Source: an uncultured Bacillaceae bacterium
GTDB lineage: Bacteria; Bacillota; Bacilli; Bacillales; Caldibacillaceae
Assembly (NCBI GenBank): GCA_937934645.1
Contig: CALGYZ010000068.1
Span: forward strand, 1-18,770
DNA: 18,770 bases
Reading direction: 5' to 3'
The stretch's first letter is position 1. Each line of letters opens with the position of its first letter. The position numbers and the translations under genes are program-made. Of the stretch, positions 1-6,970 are shown piece after piece. Under the pieces are notes generated by a model. It had not been told where the DNA came from, did no database searches, and worked only from the letters and a program-made list of their open reading frames with translations.

Positions 1-50
1 CTGACCTCTACACTGCCAGTGTAGCGCTCTCCCAGCTGAGCTAATGCCCC
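1..50 (-). tRNA. tRNA-Ala (anticodon GGC), 5' half, cut by the window edge
   Basis: Read on the minus strand, this begins with acceptor strand GGGGCAT, then a D arm (GCTC AGCTGGGA GAGC). An anticodon arm follows, with stem CTACA/TGTAG and 7-base loop CTGGCAG. Loop positions 34-36 are GGC, which decodes Ala GCC/GCU. The variable region starts with AGGTC, and the T arm and 3' acceptor strand lie beyond base 1. A sigma-A-like promoter lies just upstream, so this looks like the first or only gene of its transcript. Identity as Ala rests on the anticodon. Confidence 0.93.
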
Positions 51-82
51 GTATTTGTATTCATTTTGTTGCAGACAACTAT

Positions 83-111
83 ATTATATATCCCTTAATA
101 ATAAAATGCAA
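83..111 (-). promoter_or_regulatory. sigma-A promoter for the tRNA-Ala gene
   Basis: On the minus strand a -35 box TTGCAT (106-111) and a perfect -10 box TATAAT (83-88) are separated by 17 bases. The predicted start near base 76 lies about 25 bases before the mature tRNA 5' end at base 50, a normal tRNA leader length. Confidence 0.8.
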
Positions 112-235
112 GTGTTTTTTTATTTTTTTGCCATAGTATATTGATCAAATGTAATATGAGTATATACATAAATATATAAAAATGGCAAGCCCCTTGGATC
201 AATTTATTTATTGTAATAATGTATTGCACCAAAGT

Positions 236-262
236 TTAATGATTTTATATGTCTACCGATAT
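236..262 (+). promoter_or_regulatory. sigma-D (flagellar/chemotaxis) type promoter for the chemoreceptor gene
   Basis: The -10 element ACCGATAT (255-262) differs from the Bacillus sigma-D consensus GCCGATAT at one base. Fifteen bases upstream is TTAA (236-239), three of four matches to the TAAA -35 element; TAAT at 237-240 with a 14-base spacer is the alternative. Bacillus chemoreceptor genes are typically transcribed by sigma-D, so motif and downstream gene agree. The predicted start near 269 leaves a leader of about 60 bases. Confidence 0.65.
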
Positions 263-328
263 AAAAAATGTACAGAGAGATACATTGGAAATTTTCAACG
301 CTTGCCGAAATATTGGAGATGACATGCT

Positions 329-2311
329 ATGAGAGGTATATTTCAATTTAACAGTTTAAATAAAAGGCTCGTGACCGTATTTTTATTCGTAACCATTATA
401 CCGCTGATTATTACAGTAAGTATAATATATTTCTTTACGGAAAAAGGATTCAATCACCTGATCCAATCCCAGCAAGAAAATGCAATAAAAACGGTTGAAT
501 CCCATATCCATCAGACGAGCAGTGAGTTGTTATCCATTACGAAATTGTATGCCAATGATCCGGAAATTATCGATGCTTATAAATCAGAAGATCCGGAGAA
601 AATGGTGGATGTTATATCCCCTGTTTTTCATCGGATGAAAACAGAACATCATATGCGGGTTTTCGAATTGGGGGATGAAAACGGCATTGTCGTTTTCCGG
701 GCCCATAATATATTGAAATACGGAGATGACAAAAGCGGAATTGAAGCAGTTCAGGATGCCCTTAGCGGGAAAATAGCCACCGGTTTTGAATTCGGCACAA
801 GCGGACTAAGCGTCCGGGCTTTTGCGCCGGTTATGGAAGGAGATAAAGTCATTGGTACATTGCAAACCGGTCTGGATGACACATTTGTTAAAATGTTAGT
901 TGAAATGCTTCCGAACGTCACGATTAATTTATATAACAATGAGGGAACCGTTGTTTTGTCATCTAAAGATGCAAATCTCGGAAATACACTGGATGATCAA
1001 AATGTTATTCGTGCCGTTAGGGAAGGACAAACCGTTACCCGTAATGATCACCAGATTATGCATTCATATTTACCTATGTTAGATCCGACTAAAAGCGAAG
1101 TGATCGGAATCATCGGTATCAGTCAGGATTTTACCGTAATTAATAAGACGAAAAATTCCGTTATGTATACGACTGCAGGCATTATCATTTTGACGATCAT
1201 CACCGTTTCTTTTGTAACATTTTTTATCAGCAGATCCGTAACGAAACCGGTTGAAAAAGTAGCAAAGTATATGTTGGAATTGGCAGACGGAAACCTGTCG
1301 TTACCAGTAGAAGATAGTAACCGAAAAGATGAAATCGGTACGCTGGTAAAAGCAATGAAAAATATGCAGCAAAAATTACGAAATACATTGTCCTATGTTG
1401 CACGCGCTGCTGCAGATGTATCGGCCCAAAGTGAGGAGTTAACCCAATCTGCCAATGAAGTTTCATCAGGTGCACAGCAAATTTCATCGACGATGCAGGA
1501 AATTGCCGCGGGTGCGGAAAAACAGTCCCATGCGGCAGGAGACCTTTCTTCTTTGATGGGAGATTTACTAAAAAATGTGCAGGATGTAAATGAAAAAGGG
1601 AATCATATCCGCAATACGTCAGAAAATGTTTTGCAGAATGCCGGCGAAGGAAAGCAATTAATGGCGTCATCCCATCAACAAATGGAAAAAATTGATGATC
1701 TTGTCCGGAATTCCGTAATGAAAATGCAGGCGCTGGAAAACGAGACGAAAGAAATTTCAAAGCTTGTTTCCATCATTAAGGAAATTGCCAAGCAGACAAA
1801 TTTACTGGCATTAAACGCCGCTATAGAGGCTGCACAGGCAGGGGAGCATGGGAGAGGTTTCGGTGTTGTTGCCCGGGAAGTCTGGGAGCTGGCCGGGAAA
1901 GTGGATCAATCTGTATCTGAAATCACAGAGATTGTAAAAAATGTCCAAATGAATGCCCGGGATACTGCCTTGTCACTGGAAAACGGTTATGAGGAAGTAA
2001 TAGAAGGAACAGAACAAATCGATGAAACAACAAAAAAATTCAACAATATTTTTGTTTCTGTTAACGAAATGACTGCATTAATTCAAACGATCACGGAAAA
2101 GATCGGAGAAATTACGGAACGGAGTAAAGAAGTGAATACGGCAATTGAAGAAATCGGTGCAATATCTGCAGAGTCAACAGCAAGTATACAGGAAACAGCA
2201 GCGATTTCGGAAGAATCCAGTGCTTCGATGGAAGAAGTGGCGGAAAGTGCGGATCATCTGGCAAAGCTTTCTGAAAACTTAAATCAATTAGTACACAAGT
2301 TTAAATTTTAA
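329..2311 (+). CDS. Methyl-accepting chemotaxis protein with Cache-type sensor, HAMP and signalling domains
   Basis: This is a membrane chemoreceptor that senses an external ligand and controls the CheA kinase through CheW. Its 660 residues are in canonical order: TM1 (about 14-36), an extracytoplasmic Cache-like sensor (about 37-276; the GDENG...VRAFAPV...VIGTLQTGLD stretch is typical), TM2 (about 277-300), a HAMP domain (about 301-353), then a long coiled-coil signalling domain. The hairpin tip (about 485-520) reads KQTNLLALNAAIEAAQAGEH and then GRGFGVVAREVWELAG. Two tip positions differ from what I know of the family: Gln503 where Arg is usual (EAAR), and Trp519 where Arg is usual (EVRKLAE). 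No CheR-tethering pentapeptide is seen at the C terminus. The start is ATG, with GGAG at 315-318 ten bases upstream. The ligand cannot be read from sequence. It is monocistronic, between a sigma-D-like promoter and a terminator. Confidence 0.95.
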   Translation: MRGIFQFNSLNKRLVTVFLFVTIIPLIITVSIIYFFTEKGFNHLIQSQQENAIKTVESHIHQTSSELLSITKLYANDPEIIDAYKSEDPEKMVDVISPVFHRMKTEHHMRVFELGDENGIVVFRAHNILKYGDDKSGIEAVQDALSGKIATGFEFGTSGLSVRAFAPVMEGDKVIGTLQTGLDDTFVKMLVEMLPNVTINLYNNEGTVVLSSKDANLGNTLDDQNVIRAVREGQTVTRNDHQIMHSYLPMLDPTKSEVIGIIGISQDFTVINKTKNSVMYTTAGIIILTIITVSFVTFFISRSVTKPVEKVAKYMLELADGNLSLPVEDSNRKDEIGTLVKAMKNMQQKLRNTLSYVARAAADVSAQSEELTQSANEVSSGAQQISSTMQEIAAGAEKQSHAAGDLSSLMGDLLKNVQDVNEKGNHIRNTSENVLQNAGEGKQLMASSHQQMEKIDDLVRNSVMKMQALENETKEISKLVSIIKEIAKQTNLLALNAAIEAAQAGEHGRGFGVVAREVWELAGKVDQSVSEITEIVKNVQMNARDTALSLENGYEEVIEGTEQIDETTKKFNNIFVSVNEMTALIQTITEKIGEITERSKEVNTAIEEIGAISAESTASIQETAAISEESSASMEEVAESADHLAKLSENLNQLVHKFKF

Positions 2312-2324
2312 TAGAACTTTTTCC

Positions 2325-2355
2325 CTCTCCGGTAAATCCCGGGGAGTTTTTATTT
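2325..2355 (+). terminator. Rho-independent terminator of the chemoreceptor gene
   Basis: An 8-bp stem CTCTCCGG / CCGGGGAG (one G-U pair) with 6-base loop TAAATC is followed directly by TTTTTATTT. It begins 13 bases after the stop codon. Confidence 0.85.
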
Positions 2356-2370
2356 CAGAATATGAAACTA

Positions 2371-2399
2371 TTGACCAAAATCCTTACGATTGCTAATAT
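2371..2399 (+). promoter_or_regulatory. Candidate sigma-A promoter upstream of the ACT/UPF0210 pair
   Basis: TTGACC (2371-2376; 5 of 6 to TTGACA), a 17-base spacer, then TAATAT (2394-2399; 4 of 6 to TATAAT). The predicted start near 2406 falls inside the perfect palindrome at 2400-2414 and gives a leader of about 100 bases before the ATG at 2505. Confidence 0.5.
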
Positions 2400-2414
2400 G
2401 TCATTATTAATGAC
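2400..2414. promoter_or_regulatory. 15-bp perfect palindrome, operator-like
   Basis: GTCATTATTAATGAC has two perfect 7-base arms around one central base. It abuts the -10 box of the promoter at 2371-2399 and covers its predicted start, which is where a repressor dimer would bind. The arms are too AT-rich and the loop too short for an RNA hairpin. I do not recognise the regulator. Confidence 0.45.
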
Positions 2415-2455
2415 GAATTTTGTCAGTCTTTCAATTTTTTAACTGAAATTTGCGA

Positions 2456-2485
2456 TTGACGAAAAAACCGGACTGTATATATAAA
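2456..2485 (+). promoter_or_regulatory. Possible second promoter close to the ACT-domain gene
   Basis: TTGACG (2456-2461) is followed by TATAAA (2480-2485) at 18 bases, or by TATATA (2478-2483) at 16. The implied start would lie only about 13-15 bases before the ATG at 2505, at the edge of the ribosome binding site. It is therefore a weaker case than the promoter at 2371. Confidence 0.35.
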
Positions 2486-2504
2486 GATCAAAGGAGAGAT
2501 GGAG

Positions 2505-2780
2505 ATGGATAAAAAACGGGCAGTTGTCAGTGTTGTCGGAAAAGATCAAATTGGTATTATCGCTAATGTTACTAAGGTTTTATCAGAAAACAAAGTTAAC
2601 ATTTTAGATATCAGCCAGACAATTTTACAGGATTTTTTTACAATGATCATGATTGTCGATGTTTCCCATATTAAAGACCTTGGTTATTTGCAGTCACAGC
2701 TGAATGAAGTAGCCGACCGGATGCATTTGAAAATAAATATCCAGCTTGAAGAAATTTTTCAGGCCATGCACAGGATTTAG
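2505..2780 (+). CDS. ACT-domain protein, UPF0237 type
   Basis: A 91-residue soluble protein made of one ACT domain. It opens with AVVSVVGKDQIGIIANVTKVL, the beta1-loop-alpha1 unit that binds small ligands (often amino acids) in this fold, and continues with NILDISQTI...FTMIMIVDV. There is no catalytic domain, so it is probably a sensor or a partner of another protein. The ligand is unknown. I place the start at ATG 2505 because AAAGGAG (2490-2496) lies 8 bases before it; an in-frame ATG at 2499 is only 2 bases from that site. The gene lies 125 bases before the UPF0210 gene on the same strand. Pairing of UPF0237 and UPF0210 genes is, from memory, common in Firmicutes, which supports a shared function. 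Confidence 0.85.
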   Translation: MDKKRAVVSVVGKDQIGIIANVTKVLSENKVNILDISQTILQDFFTMIMIVDVSHIKDLGYLQSQLNEVADRMHLKINIQLEEIFQAMHRI

Positions 2781-2858
2781 CCGGTTTGAATCAAAGCAAA
2801 ACTTTTTTATAAAAGGATGATGCAGATTCAATATTGAGCTGTTCAACTAAATAAACAC

Positions 2859-2879
2859 TTCATTTTTACTAAAAATGAA
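2859..2879 (+). repeat. Perfect inverted repeat in the ACT-UPF0210 spacer
   Basis: TTCATTTTT and AAAAATGAA form a 9-bp perfect inverted repeat around ACT, ending 12 bases before the ribosome binding site of the next gene. There is no T-run beyond it, so it is not a standard terminator. It could be a weak RNA hairpin near the translation start, a protein site, or chance in AT-rich DNA. Confidence 0.3.
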
Positions 2880-2905
2880 AAGCAGTTTAAAGGAGCCTGA
2901 GAGTG

Positions 2906-4267
2906 ATGAATATATCATTGAACGAAATGATGGAAACGATCCGGATGGTACAAATCGAAAATTTAGATATACGGACTGTTACGATGGGAATCAATTTGAA
3001 AGATTGTGCCGATCCGGATATTGAGAAAATGAAAGAAAAAATTTACAAAAAAATCGTTAACTATGCGGGGAATTTAAAAGAGGTAGCAGAAGAAACAGAA
3101 AGAGAGTTTGGTATTCCGATCATCAATAAACGTATATCCGTAACGCCGGTTGCAGAAATTTTAGGGAATGCAACAAGGGTACAAGCGGTGGAAATTGCAA
3201 AAACGTTAGACGAAGCTGCGAAAGCCACCGGTGTTGATTTTCTCGGCGGCTTTTCCGCATTAGTGCATAAAGGAATGACAAAAAGTGATGAGACATTAAT
3301 TGATGCAATCCCAGAAAGCTTAACAGTAACGGAAAGGGTATGTTCATCCGTTTCCATTGGGAATACAAAAGCGGGAATTAATATGGATGCCGTACGGAAA
3401 ATGGGAACGATTATTAAAGAAGCTGCGGAAATGACAAAAGACCGGAACGGGATCGCCTGTGCCAAACTGGTTGTTTTCTGTAATCCGGTTGAGGATAATC
3501 CGTTTATGGCCGGCGCATTCCATGGATCCGGCGAAGGTGATGCCGTGCTCAATGTCGGTGTCAGCGGTCCTGGAGTCGTATTGCATGCATTAAGACGTCA
3601 TCCGGAAGCCGATTTAGGTGAAGTTGCAGAAATTATTAAAAAGACCGCTTTTAAAATTACCCGTGCAGGTGAACTGATCGGCCGGGTTGTTGCTGAACGT
3701 CTTGGTGTTCCTTTCGGCATTATGGATTTATCCCTCGCTCCGACAAATGCCGTAAATGACAGTGTTGCTGAAATTTTAGAAGAAATCGGGGTAGAACGGG
3801 TAGGAACCCACGGTACAATCGCCGCCCTCGCGCTGATGAATGATGCTGTGAAAAAGGGGGGAGCAATGGCCAGTTCTTATGTTGGCGGCTTAAGCGGTGC
3901 CTTTATACCTGTTAGTGAAGACAACGGTATGATCCGGGGAGTATTGGAGCAATCACTCAGTCTGGAAAAATTAGAAGCGATGACATGTGTTTGCTCTGTC
4001 GGTTTGGATATGATTGCTGTTACCGGTGATGTATCTCCCGAAGCGCTGTCTGCCATCATTGCTGATGAAGCAGCAATCGGTATGGTTAACAAAAAGACAA
4101 CCGCTGTTCGGATCATTCCGGTTCCCGGAAAGAAAGAAGGGGAAATGGTCGAATTCGGCGGATTGCTCGGCCGTGCACCGGTTATGGGCGTAAACGAATA
4201 TTCATCAGAAAAGCTGATCCGGCGGGGCGGCCGGATTCCTGCTCCGATCCAGGCTTTAACGAATTAA
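2906..4267 (+). CDS. UPF0210 (DUF711) family protein
   Basis: A 453-residue cytosolic protein that matches streptococcal UPF0210 proteins along its whole length as I recall them. Landmark stretches are NLDIRTVTMGINLKDC near the N terminus, GVDFLGGFSALV, VCSSVSIGNTKAGINM, VEDNPFMAGAFHG, VGVSGPGV, GTHGTIAALALMNDAVKKGG, GGLSGAFIPVSED, and FGGLLGRAPVM near the C terminus. The family is glycine-rich and well conserved, but I know of no established reaction for it; some databases label it PFL-like. A GTG at 2903 and an ATG at 2906 both fit the site GGAG (2892-2895). ATG 2906 gives an N terminus that aligns best with homologues. The preceding ACT-domain gene is probably in the same transcript. The gene ends at a strong terminator. 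Confidence 0.9.
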   Translation: MNISLNEMMETIRMVQIENLDIRTVTMGINLKDCADPDIEKMKEKIYKKIVNYAGNLKEVAEETEREFGIPIINKRISVTPVAEILGNATRVQAVEIAKTLDEAAKATGVDFLGGFSALVHKGMTKSDETLIDAIPESLTVTERVCSSVSIGNTKAGINMDAVRKMGTIIKEAAEMTKDRNGIACAKLVVFCNPVEDNPFMAGAFHGSGEGDAVLNVGVSGPGVVLHALRRHPEADLGEVAEIIKKTAFKITRAGELIGRVVAERLGVPFGIMDLSLAPTNAVNDSVAEILEEIGVERVGTHGTIAALALMNDAVKKGGAMASSYVGGLSGAFIPVSEDNGMIRGVLEQSLSLEKLEAMTCVCSVGLDMIAVTGDVSPEALSAIIADEAAIGMVNKKTTAVRIIPVPGKKEGEMVEFGGLLGRAPVMGVNEYSSEKLIRRGGRIPAPIQALTN

Positions 4268-4279
4268 TATCCTCAAAGT

Positions 4280-4312
4280 AAAAACGGGTTACCGTTCGGG
4301 TAACCCGTTTTT
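4280..4312. terminator. Bidirectional terminator between the UPF0210 gene and ilvA
   Basis: A perfect 14-bp stem AAAAACGGGTTACC / GGTAACCCGTTTTT (4280-4293 and 4299-4312) with a 5-base loop. The A-tract and T-tract at the stem base give a U-run on both strands. It serves the two converging genes that end at 4267 and 4324. Confidence 0.93.
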
Positions 4313-4323
4313 ATCATCTTTAT

Positions 4324-5370
4324 TTATGTTGCCGCGATGAGTTCTTTTTTTTCCACCTTTTTTACGGTGAATTTCTTTTTTTCAAAACGTATTTTCCCTG
4401 CTAGCTTTTGAATTCGAGACATTTCATCAATGTCAATATTTCCTCCGCTGACAATTACGCCGCAATGTTTCGATTTGAATTGATCGCGATAGGCAAACAG
4501 TGCGGCGATTGAAGCGGCACCTGCACCTTCAATTAATGTTTTTCCCCGTTCCAGCATATACAGAATGCTGGCGGCAATTTGTTCATCAGTTACAGTGACG
4601 ACATCATCCACATATTTCATAATGATCGGCAACGTGTGTTTTCCCGGTTGCTTAACAGCAATACCTTCGGCGATTGTCGAAACATGGTTCCAGTTTTTCA
4701 CGCTCTTTGTATGAAAGCTTTCATATACGGGAGCGGCCCCGCAGGCTTGGACCCCAATCACCTTAATACGGGGATTGATGCTTTTGACAGCGACAGCAAT
4801 ACCACTGATCAATCCACCGCCACCAATTGGAACGAAGATTGTGTCGATCCGGTCTTCCTGTCTTAACAGCTCCAGTGCAATTGTCCCCTGACCGGCCATT
4901 ACATCATAATCGTCAAAGGGATGGATGTAAGTAGCGCCACGCTCCTTTTGCATTTTTAATGATGCTTCATAAGCTTCCTGAAAACTTTCCCCTGTTAAAA
5001 CAACATCTGCTCCATAGTTTTTGGTAGCTTCGACCTTCGAATGCGGTGTGTTTTCCGGCATGAAAATCGTTGCTTTTCCGCCGGCTTTTTTTGCTGCATA
5101 AGCGACACCCTGGGCGTGATTACCGGCAGAAGCGGTAATCACGCCTTTTTTTAATTGTTCAGGTGAGAGTTGCATCATTTTATACGTAGCCCCGCGGATC
5201 TTGAAGGCTCCGGTTTTTTGCTGGTTTTCCATTTTAAAATATACTTTTCTGCCTACAATCCGGTTTGTTGTTTCCGATGTAAAGATTGGTGTGCGGTGAA
5301 CGAACGGTGATAATGCGTTCATCGCAGAATAAATTTTCTTTTCACTTAAGCAATCCCCAAGGTAATCCAC
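4324..5370 (-). CDS. ilvA: Threonine ammonia-lyase (threonine deaminase), short form without regulatory domain
   Basis: PLP enzyme converting L-threonine to 2-oxobutanoate and ammonia, the committed step to isoleucine. In 348 residues it has the PLP-lysine motif KTGAFKIRGA (Lys57), the substrate-binding SAGNHAQG loop, the PLP-phosphate loop GGGGL (about 178-182) and VSGGNID near the end. Overall it resembles catabolic TdcB (about 329 aa) more than long IlvA (400-510 aa). The fold ends in a Lys-rich tail of about 25 residues and no C-terminal ACT-like domain follows. The gene ends just before a terminator, so no detached remnant exists. It is last in ilvBNC-ilvA, 14 bases after ilvC. The start is awkward: GTG 5370 is one base from GGAG, and the next candidate, ATG at codon 17 (base 5322), has no clear site. 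The biosynthetic role is inferred from the operon and its Ile-type T-box. Confidence 0.9.
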   Translation of the reverse strand: MDYLGDCLSEKKIYSAMNALSPFVHRTPIFTSETTNRIVGRKVYFKMENQQKTGAFKIRGATYKMMQLSPEQLKKGVITASAGNHAQGVAYAAKKAGGKATIFMPENTPHSKVEATKNYGADVVLTGESFQEAYEASLKMQKERGATYIHPFDDYDVMAGQGTIALELLRQEDRIDTIFVPIGGGGLISGIAVAVKSINPRIKVIGVQACGAAPVYESFHTKSVKNWNHVSTIAEGIAVKQPGKHTLPIIMKYVDDVVTVTDEQIAASILYMLERGKTLIEGAGAASIAALFAYRDQFKSKHCGVIVSGGNIDIDEMSRIQKLAGKIRFEKKKFTVKKVEKKELIAAT

Positions 5371-5384
5371 ACTCCTTATATTTA

Positions 5385-6407
5385 TTAGTTTTTAACTTTT
5401 GTTTCTTTTTCTTTGACAGACTCTTTAATAAACGGCATTAATTGTCGCAGTTCTTTACCGACTTTTTCAATCGGATGCTCTTGTTCTCGTGCATTAATGG
5501 CATTAAACTGCGGACGGTTCGTCTGGTTTTCGAGAATCCATTCTTTGGCAAATTTTCCAGTTTGAATATCTTTTAAAATTTCGCGCATGCGTTCTTTGGT
5601 TTCTTCGTTAATGACCCGCGGTCCGGAGATGAAATCGCCCCATTGTGCTGTATCAGAAATGGAGTAACGCATGTTAGATAATCCGCCCTCATAAATCAGG
5701 TCTACGATTAATTTCATTTCATGCAGACATTCAAAATAAGCGGCTTCCGGCTGATAACCGGCTTCGACCAGCACTTCAAAACCTGCTTTAATCAGGCTCG
5801 TCAGCCCGCCGCATAACACGGCTTGCTCACCGAACAAATCCGTTTCTGTTTCCTCTTTAAATGTTGTTTCTAAAACGCCTGCACGGGCGGCACCGATCCC
5901 TTTGGCATAACTTAATGCTATGTCTTTTGCTTCTCCCGTAGCATCTTGGTATACGGCATAAAGTGCAGGTACGCCAGCACCTTCTTCATACGTTCTTCTT
6001 ACAAGATGGCCCGGTCCTTTCGGTGCAACCATAAACACATCAACGTTTTCCGGCGGTACAATTTGACCGAAATGGATGTTGAAGCCGTGGGCAAAGGCAA
6101 GGGCTGAATTAGGTTTCAAGTTCGGCTCTATACTTTCTGTATAAACTTTTGCCTGTGCTTCGTCAGGCATAAGAATCATGATGACATCCGCTGAGCTCAC
6201 TGCTTCGCCGACAGGAAGAACGGTGAAGCCGTCTTCGGTTGCCCGTTCGGCTGATTTTCCTTGGCGGAGACCGACAATCACATCATAACCGCTGTCCCGT
6301 AAGTTTTGCGCATGGGCATGGCCCTGGGATCCATAACCGATAATGGCAATTCTTTTTCCTTGCAGTGCATCTTTTTGAATGTCGTCGTTGAGTAAAACTT
6401 TTACCAT
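5385..6407 (-). CDS. ilvC: Ketol-acid reductoisomerase (class I, NADPH type)
   Basis: Isomerises and reduces 2-acetolactate and 2-aceto-2-hydroxybutanoate to the dihydroxy acids of the Val/Leu and Ile pathways, using Mg2+ and NADPH. It has 340 residues, normal for class I. The Rossmann motif GYGSQGHAHAQNL lies at 24-36. Arg48 and Ser52 in GLRQGKS are the usual NADPH-phosphate contacts. His107 and metal ligands Asp190 and Glu194 (ETDLFGEQ), Glu226 and Glu230 (FECLHE) and Ser251 are all present. The ATG follows a GGAGGG site. The gene sits between ilvN (47-base gap) and ilvA (14-base gap) in one leftward operon. Confidence 0.98.
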   Translation of the reverse strand: MVKVLLNDDIQKDALQGKRIAIIGYGSQGHAHAQNLRDSGYDVIVGLRQGKSAERATEDGFTVLPVGEAVSSADVIMILMPDEAQAKVYTESIEPNLKPNSALAFAHGFNIHFGQIVPPENVDVFMVAPKGPGHLVRRTYEEGAGVPALYAVYQDATGEAKDIALSYAKGIGAARAGVLETTFKEETETDLFGEQAVLCGGLTSLIKAGFEVLVEAGYQPEAAYFECLHEMKLIVDLIYEGGLSNMRYSISDTAQWGDFISGPRVINEETKERMREILKDIQTGKFAKEWILENQTNRPQFNAINAREQEHPIEKVGKELRQLMPFIKESVKEKETKVKN

Positions 6408-6454
6408 GTTATTCCCTCCGTCAAATAATTTTATATTTTTCTATAATTAAATTT

Positions 6455-6970
6455 TTAGATAGAAGCTGAATTCATTTCTGTTACTTGCGGTTGGTGTCCA
6501 CGTAAAAATGCGGTAACTCCTGTTCTGGTAAGTTCTTTAATTCCGTATGCTTTCAGAAGCTCGATTAATGCATCGATTTTATCAGGTTTACCTGTAACCT
6601 GGATGATCAAGCTGTCTTTGCTGACATCAACAATTGACGCCCTGAAGGGAGCGATAACACTTTGGATTTCCGCGTGTTGCTGTCTTACGCCTGCTACTTT
6701 GATCAGGGCAAGCTCCCTGACAACATGGGCTTTATCTGTGATGTCCTGTACTTTAATTACGTCAATTTGCTTGTTTAACTGTTTCGTCAGTTGTTCCAGC
6801 TTTTGTGGATCGCTGACATCGATGACGAAGGTCATTTTAGAAAGTCCTTCCTTTTCGGAACTGCCGACCGTTATGCTTTCGATGTTAAATTGTCGTTTTG
6901 TCAGCATTCCGGTAATGCGGTTTAAAACACCGCTCCGGTTTTGGACAGTGGCTGTAATAATACGCCTCAT
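6455..6970 (-). CDS. ilvN: Acetolactate synthase small (regulatory) subunit, IlvN/IlvH
   Basis: Regulatory subunit of acetohydroxyacid synthase; it activates IlvB and carries valine feedback inhibition. It has 171 residues: an N-terminal ACT domain (about 3-77) and a C-terminal small-subunit domain (about 85-160). The valine-site residues known from E. coli IlvH are conserved as Gly14 and Asn29 (NRSGVLNRITG...FNIESITV), so feedback by valine is likely intact. The start is ATG 6970, because homologues begin at MRRIITATV and the ATG overlaps the ilvB stop codon as ATGA, implying translational coupling. GGTGGAG lies upstream inside ilvB. A longer in-frame reading to 7036 exists but would run 22 codons into ilvB. 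Confidence 0.96.
   Translation of the reverse strand: MRRIITATVQNRSGVLNRITGMLTKRQFNIESITVGSSEKEGLSKMTFVIDVSDPQKLEQLTKQLNKQIDVIKVQDITDKAHVVRELALIKVAGVRQQHAEIQSVIAPFRASIVDVSKDSLIIQVTGKPDKIDALIELLKAYGIKELTRTGVTAFLRGHQPQVTEMNSASI

Noticed and set aside
181..205. Hairpin in the gap before the chemoreceptor gene
   Set aside because: CAAG / CTTG is only 4 bp with a 3-base loop and no T-run.
1227..1760. 177-codon open frame on the minus strand inside the chemoreceptor gene
   Set aside because: Antisense to a well-supported coding region, no ribosome binding site, and an amino acid mix typical of a shadow frame (rich in His, Pro, Phe).
3061..3552. 163-codon minus-strand frame inside the UPF0210 gene
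   Set aside because: The sense protein is conserved along its whole length; this is a mirror frame without a start signal.
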